Positions 30,799 to 43,795 of a stretch of 64,000 bases of DNA are shown piece by piece. The stretch is from the NCBI GenBank assembly GCA_013407085.1, contig JACCGJ010011120.1, positions 62,001-126,000 of the forward strand. Reading direction: 5' to 3'. Each line of letters starts with the position of its first letter. Positions within the stretch are counted from its first letter, which is position 1. This stretch comes from Atriophallophorus winterbourni. Taxonomy: Eukaryota; Platyhelminthes; Trematoda; Plagiorchiida; Microphallidae. The position numbers and the translations under genes are program-made. The notes under the pieces are model-generated. The model made no database searches. It saw only the letters and a program-made list of their open reading frames with translations, and was not told where the DNA came from.

Positions 30799-33258
30799 CT
30801 GAGGATGAGCATTTCCGACTTTACGGAATTGCGTATTTAGCAGCCCACTGGCGCTTACTACATATCCATTACAGCCAACGGCGAGTAACGTACAAGTATT
30901 ATACAAGTATCATACTCGATACCATTCCATACTGCAACAATAATGAGATATATTCATGCCACTTAACTAGCAACCATCCCGTCCAAATCCAGAACATTGC
31001 GTTCAAGCTCTATCAATATTTTATTTGCGACTGTACATATTTTGCATTGTTTCTACTAAAATTTTAGTTAAAATTGATCATGCTCATCGTGCCTTATATC
31101 CAAGAATTGCAGTTGCATGATGGTTCCAATCTTCGCAGCTTAAAGGATAACTAAACAATCTGATTCGGAGGTGACAATTACTCCGGTAGCGTTTATAGCG
31201 ATAGACATTATTCGATCGATCGGCGTCAGTTGCACACCGGTAATGTGAACTAAGTTCAGCAGCCAAGAGCTGTGTCTGCTCTTACCCAACTTGGACATGA
31301 CATTTTAAACAGTGCCACCAAAGTAAGCAGCCAAGATCGAGTTATTCCCAAATCGCAAGGTAATGACGAGAGATTTCATATATCTTTTAAAAAGTCTTTT
31401 ATACCGCAAGTGCTAACTGTCAAATTGGTCGACTTCCTGATATCAACTCCCCATTGAGTAGATCGTTTGAAATACGAGCATTTTCAATTCTGTCTCAGTA
31501 GGCTGAGCATGCTCTAAAGACCAGCATTTGAAAGCACTTCAGTATTAGTTACTTTGCTTATCCACGATTCGTTCGTGATATGGTTAATGTTTAGTAAGTG
31601 AAAATCATTCCGATTTTTTTTTGATTTGCGTGGATGGTCTTATTGTCACTGCTGATAAGTAAAGCGTTTATATATCATCACCTTTGTTTTGATAGTCAAT
31701 ATGCGGTTTCTCCAGAGACAAAATTTAAATGAGGCAACACTGCAGTTGCTTTGCCAATACGCTTATTAATCTTCGTTTATAGCGAAAGGTTACCGCAAAG
31801 GATGAATCGAAATATTCCAAATGATGTACTGGTAAAAGCTAACATTTTTAGCAGTGATGATGTGGGTAATACACTCTCTCTACCATGGAATTTGGTCTTG
31901 CTCATGTTAATTGTCAGCCCAGAATATTTGCATGCTGACAAATTACAGTCTATTAGCGATTGGAGCTGCTTTTCGGTATGGGCAATATTGACTACAGCTC
32001 CAATAAACAGGAAGACGCCGATTTATCATCATCATCACAGACAGCATTAGATCGGTAGCACGCACCGAATGCTTAACTGCCACACAACCATGAAAGGGTG
32101 AGGGTGGGACTTAAATAGATACGGATTTGATAGAAGAGTATTACACGGATTAACACATACTGTATCTTGGTTTGTGTTCTCTTGCGGCTAAGGTTAAAAT
32201 GCTTGCTATTACATCGCGTACGTAGACGAATACAAATAAATAAATAAATAAACAAATAAACATATTTTTATTCTTAGAAATCCAAGGCATGTTGATCATG
32301 ATCAATAATTTATAAAAGGATTATACAATCAGATTGTCGTATGTACATTTGCAAAAAATTTAAATGTCATTTATGCAGCGAAATTTGACGTTCAATAAAT
32401 ATTAGTATTTACAAGTTGCTTTCAGATAATCTGTAAATGATCTGATATAAAACAAAAATAATGGCATTGCGAGGAAAAGTAAATGAGTGATCCCGGAAGT
32501 GCTGATGTTTAACGGATAATGTCCATCGAGGATGCGTGAATATCTTTTTTGTTGTTTTTCGACATAAAAGCTAGTTTAAACAGCACAGCAAAGAAAATAC
32601 AAAACGTTTAACGTTGTATTGTCTATCTTCTCAGCATTAGCTTAATTTATTGCCTGTTGCTTCGGACATTTGAGCACTTTTGGCTTGCATCATTTGTTAA
32701 TGGTACCGTAGTATATCCAATTGATTATTCTGAAGTTTTCGAACTGAGAAATGAGTGGTCTACGCATTAACCAACGACTACAAACAAAACAAATGTCATA
32801 TACTGTTTGCGTTTACGTTTGATATTTCCCTGTGGAAGCAACATAGAGATTCCGATTAAACTCCAACAGTTACAACTTATAGCCAATATGTGAGACTTTA
32901 CGACACATTTACCTACAAAATTTAGAACGGAAATTTTTCTGCAATTATTAAAGTCGCCTTGATCACAATTAATATTAAATATCATGATAATCATATGTGT
33001 CTCGCACCTCTCCTGCGCGCAAAAATGATGCAATAGTTAAATTGGCTGTATTGAAGATTTTCTACAGTATTCGAAAACCTTAGATCTAAATTTGTCGTCA
33101 CTAAGGGCTTCTCAATTGTTAATCGGTCGATTGCTTTTTTCAACCCAACGAGAATAAGGAAGTATCGAAGTATTCAAGAGTTAGTACACACTTCGCATTT
33201 TCAAGTTCATGGAGTAAAGCCTAGAGTCCCTACAGTCCAGAGAGGATTCATTGTTTAC
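30799..33258. other. unit 1 spacer between exon-like stretches
   Basis: Besides 31140-31298, there is a short TAAA repeat at 32229-32258 and the point (32605/32606) where unit 1 lacks 437 bp present in unit 2. The minus-strand frame at 32767-33033 has fair acceptor and donor signals but no recognisable product. Confidence 0.45.
31140..31298 (-). CDS. exon-like stretch with a possible 36-nt intron, unit 1
   Basis: ATG at 31298-31296, four codons and one base, then GTAAGAG...TTAG (31285-31250, 36 nt), then VHITGVQLTPIDRIMSIAIN and GVIVTSESDCLVIL to a stop. Introns of 30-40 bp are typical near the 5' ends of trematode genes. The residues resemble the first blade of a beta-propeller. No further exons could be joined with confidence. 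Confidence 0.28.
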   Translation of the reverse strand: MSKLGKSRHSSWLLNLVHITGVQLTPIDRIMSIAINATGVIVTSESDCLVIL

Positions 33259-33557
33259 CCTTTTATCCATCTGTTGAGCTTTATCGGCAATCTGGTTACC
33301 AGAAAGCGACTTAATCGAAGCTTTTCCAATTTTTCGAATCGATGGCTTTTTGACCTCATCATTGATACCTTGAAATTTACCAGTATCCGCAGCTTTTGAT
33401 ACTAATGCTAATTTCAATCCAATAGACAATTGCACACCATCTAGCTGTCTGCTGGGCCCCAATTCTAACTGCTCTAAGAAGCCATATATTTTAAGCTGTG
33501 AGCATACTTTTGAACTTCAAGAACTCCGAACTTTTCTCGTCCAAAATAGGCGTCATT
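33259..33557 (-). CDS. exon-like stretch X, intact in unit 1
   Basis: Minus-strand frame open from 33557, with FGREKFGVLEVQKYAHSLKI, YGFLEQLELGPSRQLDGVQL and KKPSIRKIGKASIKSLSG. A donor (AGG|GTAAAC) follows DKR at 33259, in phase 0, matching stretch Y. The 5' limit (acceptor) is uncertain. The frame is preserved here but broken by a 1-base deletion in unit 2. Product unknown. Confidence 0.42.
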
Positions 33558-36500
33558 TCAGAAGCTTTTGGTTAGAACTTTTTTCGGACCATTTGTGGAA
33601 ACTGAGGTAAAAAGTAAACAATGTTTAAGCGATTTTCAAAGGCTGTTATGTAGATGTTGGTTATGGAAGCTTGTATAAACTACACAACAATATTGGATTC
33701 GCACATATGACTAACGTCGATTTCGAATTACTAGTCCGTTTGGCGTGGTTAAATCTAGTCTTTTTAAATCTTTAATTTAGCACAAACACGTGAATCGTCA
33801 TTGATCCACTCTGCAATTTTATATGATATGTTGAGATGCACGCTTGCTATATTAGTGCGTATAACAAATATCGAGCTGACGCCAAGGCCTAGATGAAAGA
33901 TGTTTTTAAATTAATTAAGCGGTGGCATAGTTTAAAAAATGTGTAAATCACACAAAAACTGAACTGTGTGCGCAGTACATAAAGCTTTGTCTATTATCGT
34001 TTGTTATACCTACTCCGACCTATTCTAGAAAGTGTGATAGAGACTCATGATTTGCACCACCATCCAAGAATAAATAATATATTTATTTATAAGATATTCA
34101 CCGGCTTTGTCGGATAACTTGATATGTTCACCCCATCATCCATTGAAACATTGGTGTCACTCATTCACAAATGCCATTTATATAACATAAAAGAAAATCT
34201 CAGTGAGAATGCAGAAGTACTTATTTGCTGGAGTCCAATCTCAATAAATTATCATTTCTTTGCTTCTCTGCTACCGGTGATTAGGGGAAATCTGTTCTGC
34301 GTTTTCCAGTACAAGCAAAAGTGAATTGTGCACTCCAAAATACAAATCGAATAAAATCATGGCACAAGGGTCACGAAGAAATCAAACGGAAAACTAAACA
34401 ATATATATTCAGCATTGGTAAGTACCTATAAGTATATTATAATCTAAAGAAATTATGTAAACTGTATTGGCTTACGAGCGAATTATAGTTCGTTGTTCAT
34501 TAAAAGAACTGGAAATTCTTATCGTGCACAAGTTCTCGACTAGAAAATAAGTGGATTTTCATTAAGAATGTGGTGGAAACTCAACCTTATATAAGGACGA
34601 TCCTGTAAAGGATTACAGAAGAGACGTTTATGATTTTTGATGATATTTTCTAATTTTTCTTGCATAAACAGGATTTAAAATGATATAATAAACCAAATCT
34701 ATTTCCTGAATCCTTTAGAGTAACAAGTTCGGCGCTAAGCTTTTGTGTTTCACTCTCTGACGTTATTAAAGCGTTTTATAATGTTAAACGTCTCAAATAC
34801 GTCATAACTCAAAAATCTGCGGTTTCGAGATAAATCCTAATACATATGGTGAGCAAAGCTTGTTTTTCCACATTCATATTCCTTCTTGTAATTTATGAGG
34901 AGTTCACGTCTTCAAGGCGTTGTGTTTAAACACAGGATTTTAGACGTAGATGAACTCGAAACGTGCGACAAAACGACATCGGTTTTTGCGAAATACACTG
35001 ATGCGAAACTATAACGTACTTGAAATGTGCATAGCAACTCAAGGTTTAATAATACTTGAACACAGCTCTAACCATTACTCTGCAATCTATAACAATTCAA
35101 CATTCAACATTCAAAAATTTATGGTATAAAAAAGCTCGTAGCTGTACAACACCACAGGATATTCGTATAAGGACAATAAATATTATACAAAAAAGTTTGA
35201 GTTTTTAGGAAGATCGACAGTTTTGTAGTTGCAAAAAATGCCATGTATTGTGGCGGTATGACGGGTAAAAAAATACTTGTTTGGAAAAAAATCATGTTAT
35301 TTAAACGGGATGTAGGGTGGAATTACTACGCATAAATATATTCAATTTGTTCCTAAAAATCCTTTCACTAGATGATTGGACAACATCTGACGGTAGGGAT
35401 TTCCATAAGAAACAAACGCGCACCGATGCACGTCAGTTGGGGTGTTGCCCGGTGCATGGAAAACACTTTTTTATATTTCGATAGATATAGAATCGGAATG
35501 ACAGACGATTACACAGAAAATCAACCTATGCTTCATTCTTCAATAATTGAGGTTAACAACTGATAGATCGTCAGAATGTGTTTGATCTGGTGAGATCATC
35601 TTAAATTAATAACTCTAATTCAGAATTCCACTATAATATATATTGCTCAAAGAATTACTGGATAAGCTAAAATATGGAGCAGTTAGCGCAAGTTGACGAT
35701 GGAAATCGAGAATCCTCAATCATCCAAAGCTGTTGCGTAGTCTTGAAAATTATTTTACGCCATAAACTTACCTTTCATTGGATTGTAATGTTATCGTGAA
35801 TTACACAATAATAGATGCAGCTTACCACATACAAACAAATATATCCTTGTTTATATTCCTCGTATTGAAAACGCTATTTGCTTCCACTCGGGGTGAGGAG
35901 ATGCATCAATGTAAAATGAGTTGCCTTTGGTAATGTTCGCACAGATGAATAATTCCACAATCAAAAGTCATACCGTGCAAGGGGAAGGTGAAGAGCGGGA
36001 TATTCGGAGTATATTATATTCGTTTGTGTGTGTTGAGATGCAAATATTAACATTCATCTTTTGTTGTGTAGTTTACCATTACCATTAGTAAGCAGCTTTC
36101 TGAAAAGAACCAGATGCAACATAAGAGGAGGTTGTCACGAACGAAACGCTCAACTTATATTAGACTAGTTCAAATATTGTGACTTTTATAATTATTGATA
36201 ATGAAATTTGCGTACCTACATATATTCTTTGCCGACATTTAGTTCACTTAAAGAAACTTGGAATTATTTTCACTCCTCCTACGTACCACACAAATGCAAA
36301 TACGAAAGTAGATGTTTTCAGATTATATATATCTATATTAAATAGTATTGTACCGTTATTGAGCTTTTTTACACGCACATCTGGAATCATGAGTTTTAAA
36401 TATAATTAGAAGTTCTGCCCTCTCACTCAGTACTTCATCACATAAGGCACGGCAGTCTTGCTTATGTGAGCAAGCGAGTCACCAACTAGCAGCAGCAAAA

Positions 36501-37788
36501 GTGCCTGAGATGCTTGAAATATGTCAAGAAATCTGTGTTGGTTCAGGCTTCGTGAAATCCAGTTGATGAATATTGAAAATTAAAAAAATCATACACAAAC
36601 ATTTTCAGTTCAAGAAAATTAAAAGATCTTTAACGACAACTCAGAATTAACTGGTGATTCATATCAAGGAAAAGATAAAAACACCTATTTATAACAACAA
36701 AATATGTATAAAAAGCTCATTTGCATGCATCTCCATCACACACCCCACGGTTGGTTTCGTGCTGTTTGCACTAATCAGTTAGAGGCAGTAGGATCAGGAT
36801 CCGCATGCGCTTGAAACAGTGGAACTTAAGGAGTACCAACATTACCCGAAAGTGGCAAAATATGTAGTTTTATCATAGTAAGCCAAACAAAAAATTATTA
36901 CCAACAGTTTGCAACCAATCGATATGCAACAAAGACGTTTTTGTCCCAATAATCCAGAAATAAATTTATGAGACGTCATTTATTCTAAAGCCACTCAACA
37001 TAATTAGATGTTCAAGAAACATAAAACTGGAATATGCTTAGAAACGCAATAAATCCTAATCGACTTTACTGTGGAGGAAGGTCTTCCTTAATTAATAACT
37101 GTTACTTCTTCTCTGACATCAATAATATATATGCCTTGACGTTAAATGGCGCATCTTGTTGATACCAATGTGAACAGATCATTTAACCATTATTCACATA
37201 CGGCCTTCATATCGACATTGTTTGCCTTTGGTGCAAGCTGTATATCTCCTCACGTGTTGTGGACATCGCAAATTTTGTGAAAACTAACCTAACGATTTTC
37301 TCCTGTATACCATTTAATACACTTTCACCTTGAATCAGAAAACCTCCACAATGACCTACTTTATGAGAGCGGAGCAGTAAATAATTTTTCTTTCTGCGCA
37401 GGTGAACATGCATGTACTGGTCTAATTGTAGATTTGCATTGATTCGCTTCGTTAAGGAGAGTACTGAACAGTGATACTTGACACATTTTTTGCTATTTTA
37501 TTTTCTAATACGGAAGATCCTTCTTACGTCCTACTTTACTTGAAGCAAGCATCGAGGGACGTACTTTGTTCAGAAAATTAATGGTATTTCAAAATATTGA
37601 TAACTGATTCGTTTCTAAAATATTGTGGCGCTCACATCCCCTACACTTACATATCAAAAATGGGTTCTGATGATCATATTCCCTTCACTTGCACATCATA
37701 ACCGGTTTCTGGCTGTTTACCATCATTCGGTCAAGACAGTATGATCAAGTACATTCAGCCTTGAAACAGTGGCGCCCGATCTAAGATT
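33558..37788. other. unit 1 spacer, low complexity and A/T-rich
   Basis: No gene recognised. It contains repeat R2 at 36722-36824 and an R2-like block (about 37650-37772) directly before the CR1 element. Frames at 34124-34324, 35372-35563, 36179-36409 (plus) and 37207-37413 (minus) show no signature. A stretch near 35857-35895 (attcctcgtattgaaaacg) recurs near 62645. Confidence 0.5.
36722..36824 (+). repeat. repeat R2, unit 1
   Basis: Shares ggtttcgtgctgtttgcact and ggatccgcatgcgcttgaaa with 24718-24819. Confidence 0.8.
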
Positions 37789-39731
37789 GTGCTCTGCTCA
37801 CTCTGCTGCATGAAATCGCATCTCTATTGTGTTCCTAATTTAACGCACCTCGATGTAGCTGTAATGCAATCCTTCTCGTCTTCACCACTGAAGTATATTT
37901 GCCCATCGTGTTTCCCTTATTTTGAAGGTCTCCGTCGCCATCCAGACTCACTCGCAAACACCCCGCAAACCAATCCAATGCGCACATCCCCAGCACGTGT
38001 GTCTAATGTTTCTCTTACTCCGACTACTAATGCGGAGCTCGCATTACGTATTATACTGGAAAACCGACTCTGTCATGTTGAGTCTCAACTTAACCGCGTA
38101 TTGTTGGAGCTTGCTCAGCTTCAAAAAGGTCTCAATTTATCCACTCCAATAAATCCTCCTGCGAATTTAGAAACAATTGCCCCTTTTTTGTAATGCCACC
38201 TCTTAACCCATTGCAGAAACTCTCACTGCTACTACACCGACCAAAAAGCAACCATGTCCTCTTCGTATGCCAAAACAAATAAAGTCAACGTTGAAACATT
38301 TCTCTGTTATTTGCACCAACGTTGTTGAGTCCGCTGAATCGCAGTTCAATGCTAAACAAGCCCATGATCTACTTCAGTGGAAACGCTTGTTTACTTCCAT
38401 GAAGATCCAGGTTATCAAACCGTTATGCCTAACGAGACTCACACGTCACCCATCTTCTGCTCACTCTGACCAACCACGTCTGCTGCGCGTCTACTTGGAA
38501 AATAACGATCAAATGGAGATTGTTTTATTGTCTGCACATTATCTGCGACACGAAGCTTCTCCCTCTCGTATACATCCCGATATACCCTGGATAGAACGCG
38601 CAAAAAATCGTCCTCCAAATGTGCAACGACAAGACACTCCTAGAGCCATCATTGTTCATGGAGTACCAGAATGTGACAGCGAAAATGAAACCGAACGTAA
38701 AGAACATGATCACGCCCAATGGCGTTTTCTTTATCAGCATATGAATTGCGAACCAGTCACAACAGTGTCCCTATACCGACTCCCTCGTCCAACCACTTAC
38801 AATGAAAATTCGCCGCGACTGCTGAAAGTTTGTTTCCTGCGCTCTGAGATGTTGCCTACTGTCCTAAATGCCTGGCGTTATGCTCGTAGAACAGCACCAC
38901 CGAGTGTCCGAATTTTTCCAGACCAACCTCGTCGAACTCCAGTCACCATCACGGCTGACAGCGCAACGCAAAATCCTGTTACACTAAGCGAAATATGCTC
39001 CAACAACCCTACGCTGGCTACTCTCCTATCTGAAAATCCGAGTCCAAAGATAAGTTATCTTACATCGAATAACTCCTCTGATATTATGCAAAACACTATT
39101 TAGCCGGCCCGACTCTGGCCGGCCATAACGCTATGTCAGGTCTTATTCACCGCAAATACCTAAAATGTGCTTATGCAAACACTCAAGGTCTGTTGAGCAA
39201 ACTCAATGAACTAACGTTCTATGTTTCCACCTGTCCGTATGATATTATTGCACTAACTGAAACTTGGTTAAACGAACGCCATCTTCAAAATGAAGTTCAT
39301 ATCCCGAACTTGAACGTTTTTCGATCCGATAGACCATCGCCTGGCGGTGGCGTAGCCCTTTACGTTAATTCCTCTATTCACTGTACTGAACTTTTTACTT
39401 CTGTCATGCAATCCTCTGATACTTTAAGTTGCACTTTACAGCTTTCCAGTTTTGAATCAATCATAGTTGTAGTTATTTATCGCCCCCCGAGTAATTCTAA
39501 CCAAGACGATGAACAATTGCTAAGTTACCTGTATCGTGTACTCCTTCAGACACACACACATGTTCTCAACATGGGGGACTTTAATCTTCCAAATTTGTTC
39601 GATCGTCCTTATCCAGATGGTCATTTCTGGTCAAAGTTACTAGATCTGTTCCACACACACTTATTGTTAAACTATTCCACTGGACCCACCCGTTTCCGTT
39701 CTAATGATACACCATCTTTACTGGATCTAAT
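37789..39731 (+). mobile_element. CR1-like LINE, 5' part, cut by the duplication junction (unit 1)
   Basis: ORF1 is in two frames. 37789-38193 codes a Cys/His-rich start (LCSLCCMKSHLYCV, then YICPSCF), the end of a PHD-type finger as seen in CR1 ORF1. 38267-39103 codes the rest, with two related modules. After a 29-bp gap with a GC hairpin, ORF2 starts at 39133 with the endonuclease: KCAYANTQGLLSKLNELTF, IIALTETWLNE, DRPSPGGGVALYV, VIYRPPS and LNMGDFNLP. The element is cut at 39731-39732. The same ORF1 frameshift is in unit 2, so it predates the duplication. Confidence 0.9.
39103..39123 (+). other. GC hairpin between LINE ORF1 and ORF2, unit 1
   Basis: Seven-base arms gccggcc (39103-39109) and ggccggc (39117-39123) with a 7-base loop. 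It overlaps the last base of the ORF1 stop codon TAG and ends 9 bp before the ORF2 start codon. Confidence 0.85.
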
Positions 39732-39783
39732 TCGCGAAGCCAAGAGATTATCCGGGTTGAACTTAGGAAGCACCGCGTTTTAG
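39133..39783 (+). pseudogene. chimeric frame across the duplication junction
   Basis: 216 codons. The first 200 or so are the LINE endonuclease N-terminal part. The last 16 (REAKRLSGLNLGSTAF) come from the non-coding start of unit 2. It lacks the final catalytic part of the endonuclease (the SDH block present in unit 2), so it should be inactive. Confidence 0.85.
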
Positions 39784-39952
39784 CCGATGCTGGAAAAAGA
39801 AAAAGAAAAAGCAGTTTCTCTTCACCAGCACGGTGAGAGGTTAGCTGAAGTAGCATTGTGTATAATAAAAATTAAAAAACACACAGAACTCTAGCCCTCA
39901 GTATATTTACGGGATAACGCTAAAAAATGAAAAACCTAAGCTTGCAAAGCAA

Positions 39953-40860
39953 TTAAGGCGAGTATTCAGGAAACAACTTACCCCAGTTGCGGTCCAACCC
40001 CTGCTTAAAACTAGACACGGTACTGCAGGATATAAGTTCTTCTTGAAGCCGGTTCCAGAAATTTACCACCCTGAGGCTGAAAAAGTGTTTCCTGGGGTCT
40101 AGCCGACATCGCTCCTTAGCAAGTTTGAGTGAATGGCCCCGGGTAACCAGCTCAGGACTTAAGGCAAAGAAGTCGGTCATGCTAACGCCACTTAACCCCT
40201 TCAAGATCTTAAAGGTTTCAATTAAGTCACCTCTCAAACGACGGCGCGCAAGTGAAAAAAGATCTAGGGACTTTAGGCGTGCAGCGTAAGGTTTCCCTCG
40301 CTGACCCTCAATCATGCGAGTTGCGAGACGCTGTAAGCTTTCGAGTCGAACGATGTCCTTCTTGTAGTAAGGGCACCACGCCTGGACACAATATTCTAAA
40401 TGCGGCCTAACTAATGCCTTGTAAAGGGGCAGGAATACCTCGGGTCTTCTGCTGGATAACACGGATCTCAGCCGAAAGAGAACTTTGCGAGCACGTTGCG
40501 CTGCAGCGGCGCATTGGTCCTCCCATTTGAAGTCCGTCCTAACCAGTACTCCTAAATCCTTAACACGCTGTGTGGCGCTTACAGTGAGAGAATTGCCCGA
40601 CACCTGAACTGAAATCTTATCAACCAGTGCTGACAAGAGTTGGCTCTTATTAAGTTTAAGTGGGAGGTCCCACTGATGTGACCAGTTTATGACCCGTTCA
40701 AGGTCGTGCATCAAGGTATCTTCGTCCGTTGATCCGATGAATTTAACATCATCCGCAGAAATGAAGCATGGGCACTTCAATGCAGAGGACAAGTCATCGA
40801 TGAAAATCAGGAATAGAAGAGGACCAAGTACCGAACCTTGGGGTACACCATTTCAAGTTC
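39953..40860 (-). mobile_element. CR1-like LINE ORF2 C-terminal half, unit 2
   Basis: Counterpart of 26718-27625, again open for 279 codons (40792-39953) and with ADDVKF intact. The few replacements relative to unit 1 include Thr/Ala, Gly/Val, Ser/Pro and Pro/Gln. Confidence 0.88.
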
Positions 40861-41092
40861 AAAATGCACATGGCTGAAGGTGGCTAAAATCCCCTGACGC
40901 GCCCAGATTTCCTTCGACAGTTGAGCACCCGGCACTTCGATATTGAGTATAAACTTCGTACGTTTCACGCGCTCATGTTTCCAGATGTCTGGAAAGTAAG
41001 ATAGGGGTTCTCTTCACCAGCACGGTGAGAGGTCATCTATTATGGAAACAATGCAATAATATGCGTGAACAATGTATGATTTATGATATCAC

Positions 41093-41190
41093 TAGCCTAA
41101 TCGAGGCAAAGTGGAGCACAGTCATAAACTGCATGTGGGATAAGATGCTGTCATCTTGCCCAGGCCTAGACAGAAATGAGATAAAAATGT
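41093..41190 (-). repeat. SINE-like repeat fragment, unit 2
   Basis: Counterpart of 27858-27955. Confidence 0.7.
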
Positions 41191-41244
41191 AACAATATGT
41201 TTTTGTTGTTTTTAAGTTTTTTAGCAGACAATATGCGGAAATAT

Positions 41245-41715
41245 GGTAGGCCATTTAGAGTCTAATTCCCTTTTAAAGCCCAGCACATTTGGGAAGTTTA
41301 CTATGCAAGCTGGGAGCTTATTTCAGAAATTGACCACTCGGTTTGCTGAAAAAGTGCTCACGTGCCAGCAACCTGGGCCTACTATTAAGACGTTTCATAT
41401 AAATACCCCTTGTGGCTGCTTTAAGGGCAATTTTGAGGATTTCAGAAATATTATCACCTGTAAGACCCTTTAGAATCTTGAAGGCTTCTATTAGGTCGCT
41501 TCTCAGCCGGCGTCTCTTTAGTGAGAGCAGATCGAGGTCCTTCAGTCTTGCCTCATAAGTTTTTCCTGCCTGACCCTCAACCATTCATGTCGCAAGGCGC
41601 TGGACCCTTTCGAGACATGCGATATCTTTTTTAAGTACAAAGCCCAGGATTGAACGCAGTATTCCAAGTGAGGCCGCACGACTACCTTTTATAAGGGAAT
41701 GAAGAGTGGAGGTTT
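41245..41715 (-). mobile_element. CR1-like LINE fragment, unit 2
   Basis: Counterpart of 28010-28480; same EGQAGKTYEARLKDLDLLSL block and the same breaks. Confidence 0.78.
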
Positions 41716-41979
41716 TCAGCTCATTTCAGCGAGAAGCTTAGTACAGTGGCTGATTCGCCATTCGAGCGTCTAAATTTCTTTCAGTGGTATTCCGCAGAAG
41801 AGTGTCAACCAATTCAATCAATATCTTCACGAATTTCATCTGGTTTGAGCGATATCTAGAATGTAACAAAAAACTCTTTACTGCATCATGTGAGGAGAGG
41901 CATTAGCGTGTTTTAAAGCCAACATGAAGATCTATTTAATTACGGATACAAGTTAGGAAATAAAAAGGCCACCCAGAGT

Positions 41980-42905
41980 AGCTTCAATCATTGGAAAAAC
42001 CTAGCGAAGTTGAACTTATATCTTCTTTAGGAAGACGATTCCAGTAATTTATTACTATTTTCCCGAAAAAGAACTTCCGAACATTAGACCTGACATGTCG
42101 GTTGGCCAGGTTCAATGGGCGGCTTCCAGTCCCCACTATTTTGCATGAGTGCATACATTCAACTTGGATGAACAATAATGAAACCTGCCATGAGGTTGAA
42201 GGTTTTAATCAGGTCCCCACGTAGCGGACTTATTTTCAGTGAGAGAAAATCTAGACTCATCAATCGTTCTCTCTTAATACCTAGTTGATTAAAATTCAAG
42301 TTTTTCAATATTTTTTTAAAATATAGTAACCAAGCCTGAACGCAATATTTGAAATTCGGTCTCACGACTGCTTTTTATAATGGTATGAAAACCTTCGGGA
42401 ACCTGTATGATAAAATTAATGGAAGGCGAAAAAGGTCGCTCCCAGCGCGATGTACAGCATCTGCACATTGATTAATCAATTTAAAGTTCGCTGAAACTTC
42501 TACACCTAAGTCACAAATTTTCGGAACCACATTCATCTTAAGTATACAAACTGTTCCAGCGACCTCAAGTTTCTTGACGACCTTAGATAACAGATCGCTT
42601 TCCGTGAAGTTAACTGATAGTACCTATGTAGAAGTCCATTCAATGACCTTTTTGATATCCTCATGAAGATCCCGTTCATTGCGTGATCCGATGAACTTGA
42701 CATCATTAGCAAAAATATAGCAGGGACACTTCAGCGACGCTGCCAAATCATCGATGAAAATTACGAAAAGTAGCGTTCCGAGTACTGAACCCTGTGAGAC
42801 TCCACTAACAACTTTTAATTCCGAGGAATCCACTCTGCCTATACTGACGCGAAAATATTGATTGCTTAAGAAGCCTATTATCCAGTTTCTCAGTTTCTCG
42901 CATGT
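41980..42905 (-). mobile_element. CR1-like LINE fragment with damaged motif C, unit 2
   Basis: Counterpart of 28745-29670. The Ala-Asn-Asp change in motif C is shared, so it is older than the duplication. A few extra substitutions break or shorten frames relative to unit 1. Confidence 0.82.
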
Positions 42906-43034
42906 CCTTGAAAATTGCAGTGAATAAAAAGATTTGGGTGTCTGGATATGCTCCAGTTTAGAAACGTCACTTTATACTAAGAGTGTCATTAAAAAAGCAA
43001 CAGTGTTCTAAATAAACTCAAACGGGTATTTTTG

Positions 43035-43580
43035 CCTAAGATATTCTCAAGGATCATGAATACATACTTGAGACCAGTCATGGAATACGGTGTGCAGTCA
43101 TGGTCGCCTTGGCTTACGAAGAATGTAAAACTTATGCATCGAATCTATCACCACTCAACAAAACTAGTTCTGTGCATCCGAAACAAACCTTATAAATAAA
43201 GGATAGCTCAACTGAATCTGTTCGACTTTCCCTATCGCCGAATCAGAGGAGACCTCATCTTCCTTTACAAAACATTCCATACCTCGAACCATCCCTTACA
43301 GAATTTATTCACGGGAAGGGATACGAGAAATTATCGGACCCATGAAAATGTGCTAGTCGTACCCCATTCCCGCCCGAACTATATTTTTACTCTGTCTCAT
43401 ACGTTTTGCTTAGAACAGTTTACATTAAACTGTTGCTCTCTCTCCTAGCTCAAATGAATTTAAAACGAAATTAGACAAGTTTTTATTGCATTATTCGTTT
43501 CCCGAACGCTTATATACTGCTTAATCTACTTCCTCATCTTGTTTATACACATAAATTTAAATTTTTATCATCCTATGGTT
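43035..43580 (+). mobile_element. CR1-like LINE 3' fragment, unit 2
   Basis: Counterpart of 29800-30345, nearly identical. Confidence 0.75.
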
Positions 43581-43625
43581 GTTGTTAAGCTTTTGCTTTC
43601 TAGACCATTAGAAACCTTGAATTAC

Positions 43626-43785
43626 CTTGACTCATGCTTAAGCACAAGAAAGTTACGAGTTTTATCCTGTATTCCCTGATGAGCTGATTTAAGTTGCTCC
43701 AGATCCTTGGATAACTTCTCACGTCTCGAAACGATGGTAGCAATTAAATTTGCCTGAGAGTCCGATTTTCTACTGGTTCGTTTGG
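43626..43785 (-). CDS. exon-like coiled-coil stretch Z, unit 2
   Basis: Counterpart of 30391-30550, with the same donor and frame. Confidence 0.38.
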
Positions 43786-43795
43786 TTGTTACTAC

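Larger units (their letters stand above)
26503..39731 (+). repeat. tandem segmental duplication, unit 1 (13.2 kb)
   Basis: Begins at tcgcgaagccaagagatta (26503) and ends inside the endonuclease domain of a CR1 element (ctggatctaatt, 39721-39732). The same order of features repeats in 39732-53407 at an offset of 13229-13236, changing to about 13673-13675 after 32605. Differences are scattered single bases, a few short indels and one 437-bp block. Confidence 0.97.

Noticed and set aside
34124..36409. Small plus-strand frames in the unit 1 spacer (and their unit 2 copies) as conserved genes
   Set aside because: Similarity between the units reflects recent duplication of all sequence, coding or not; no independent coding signal was seen.
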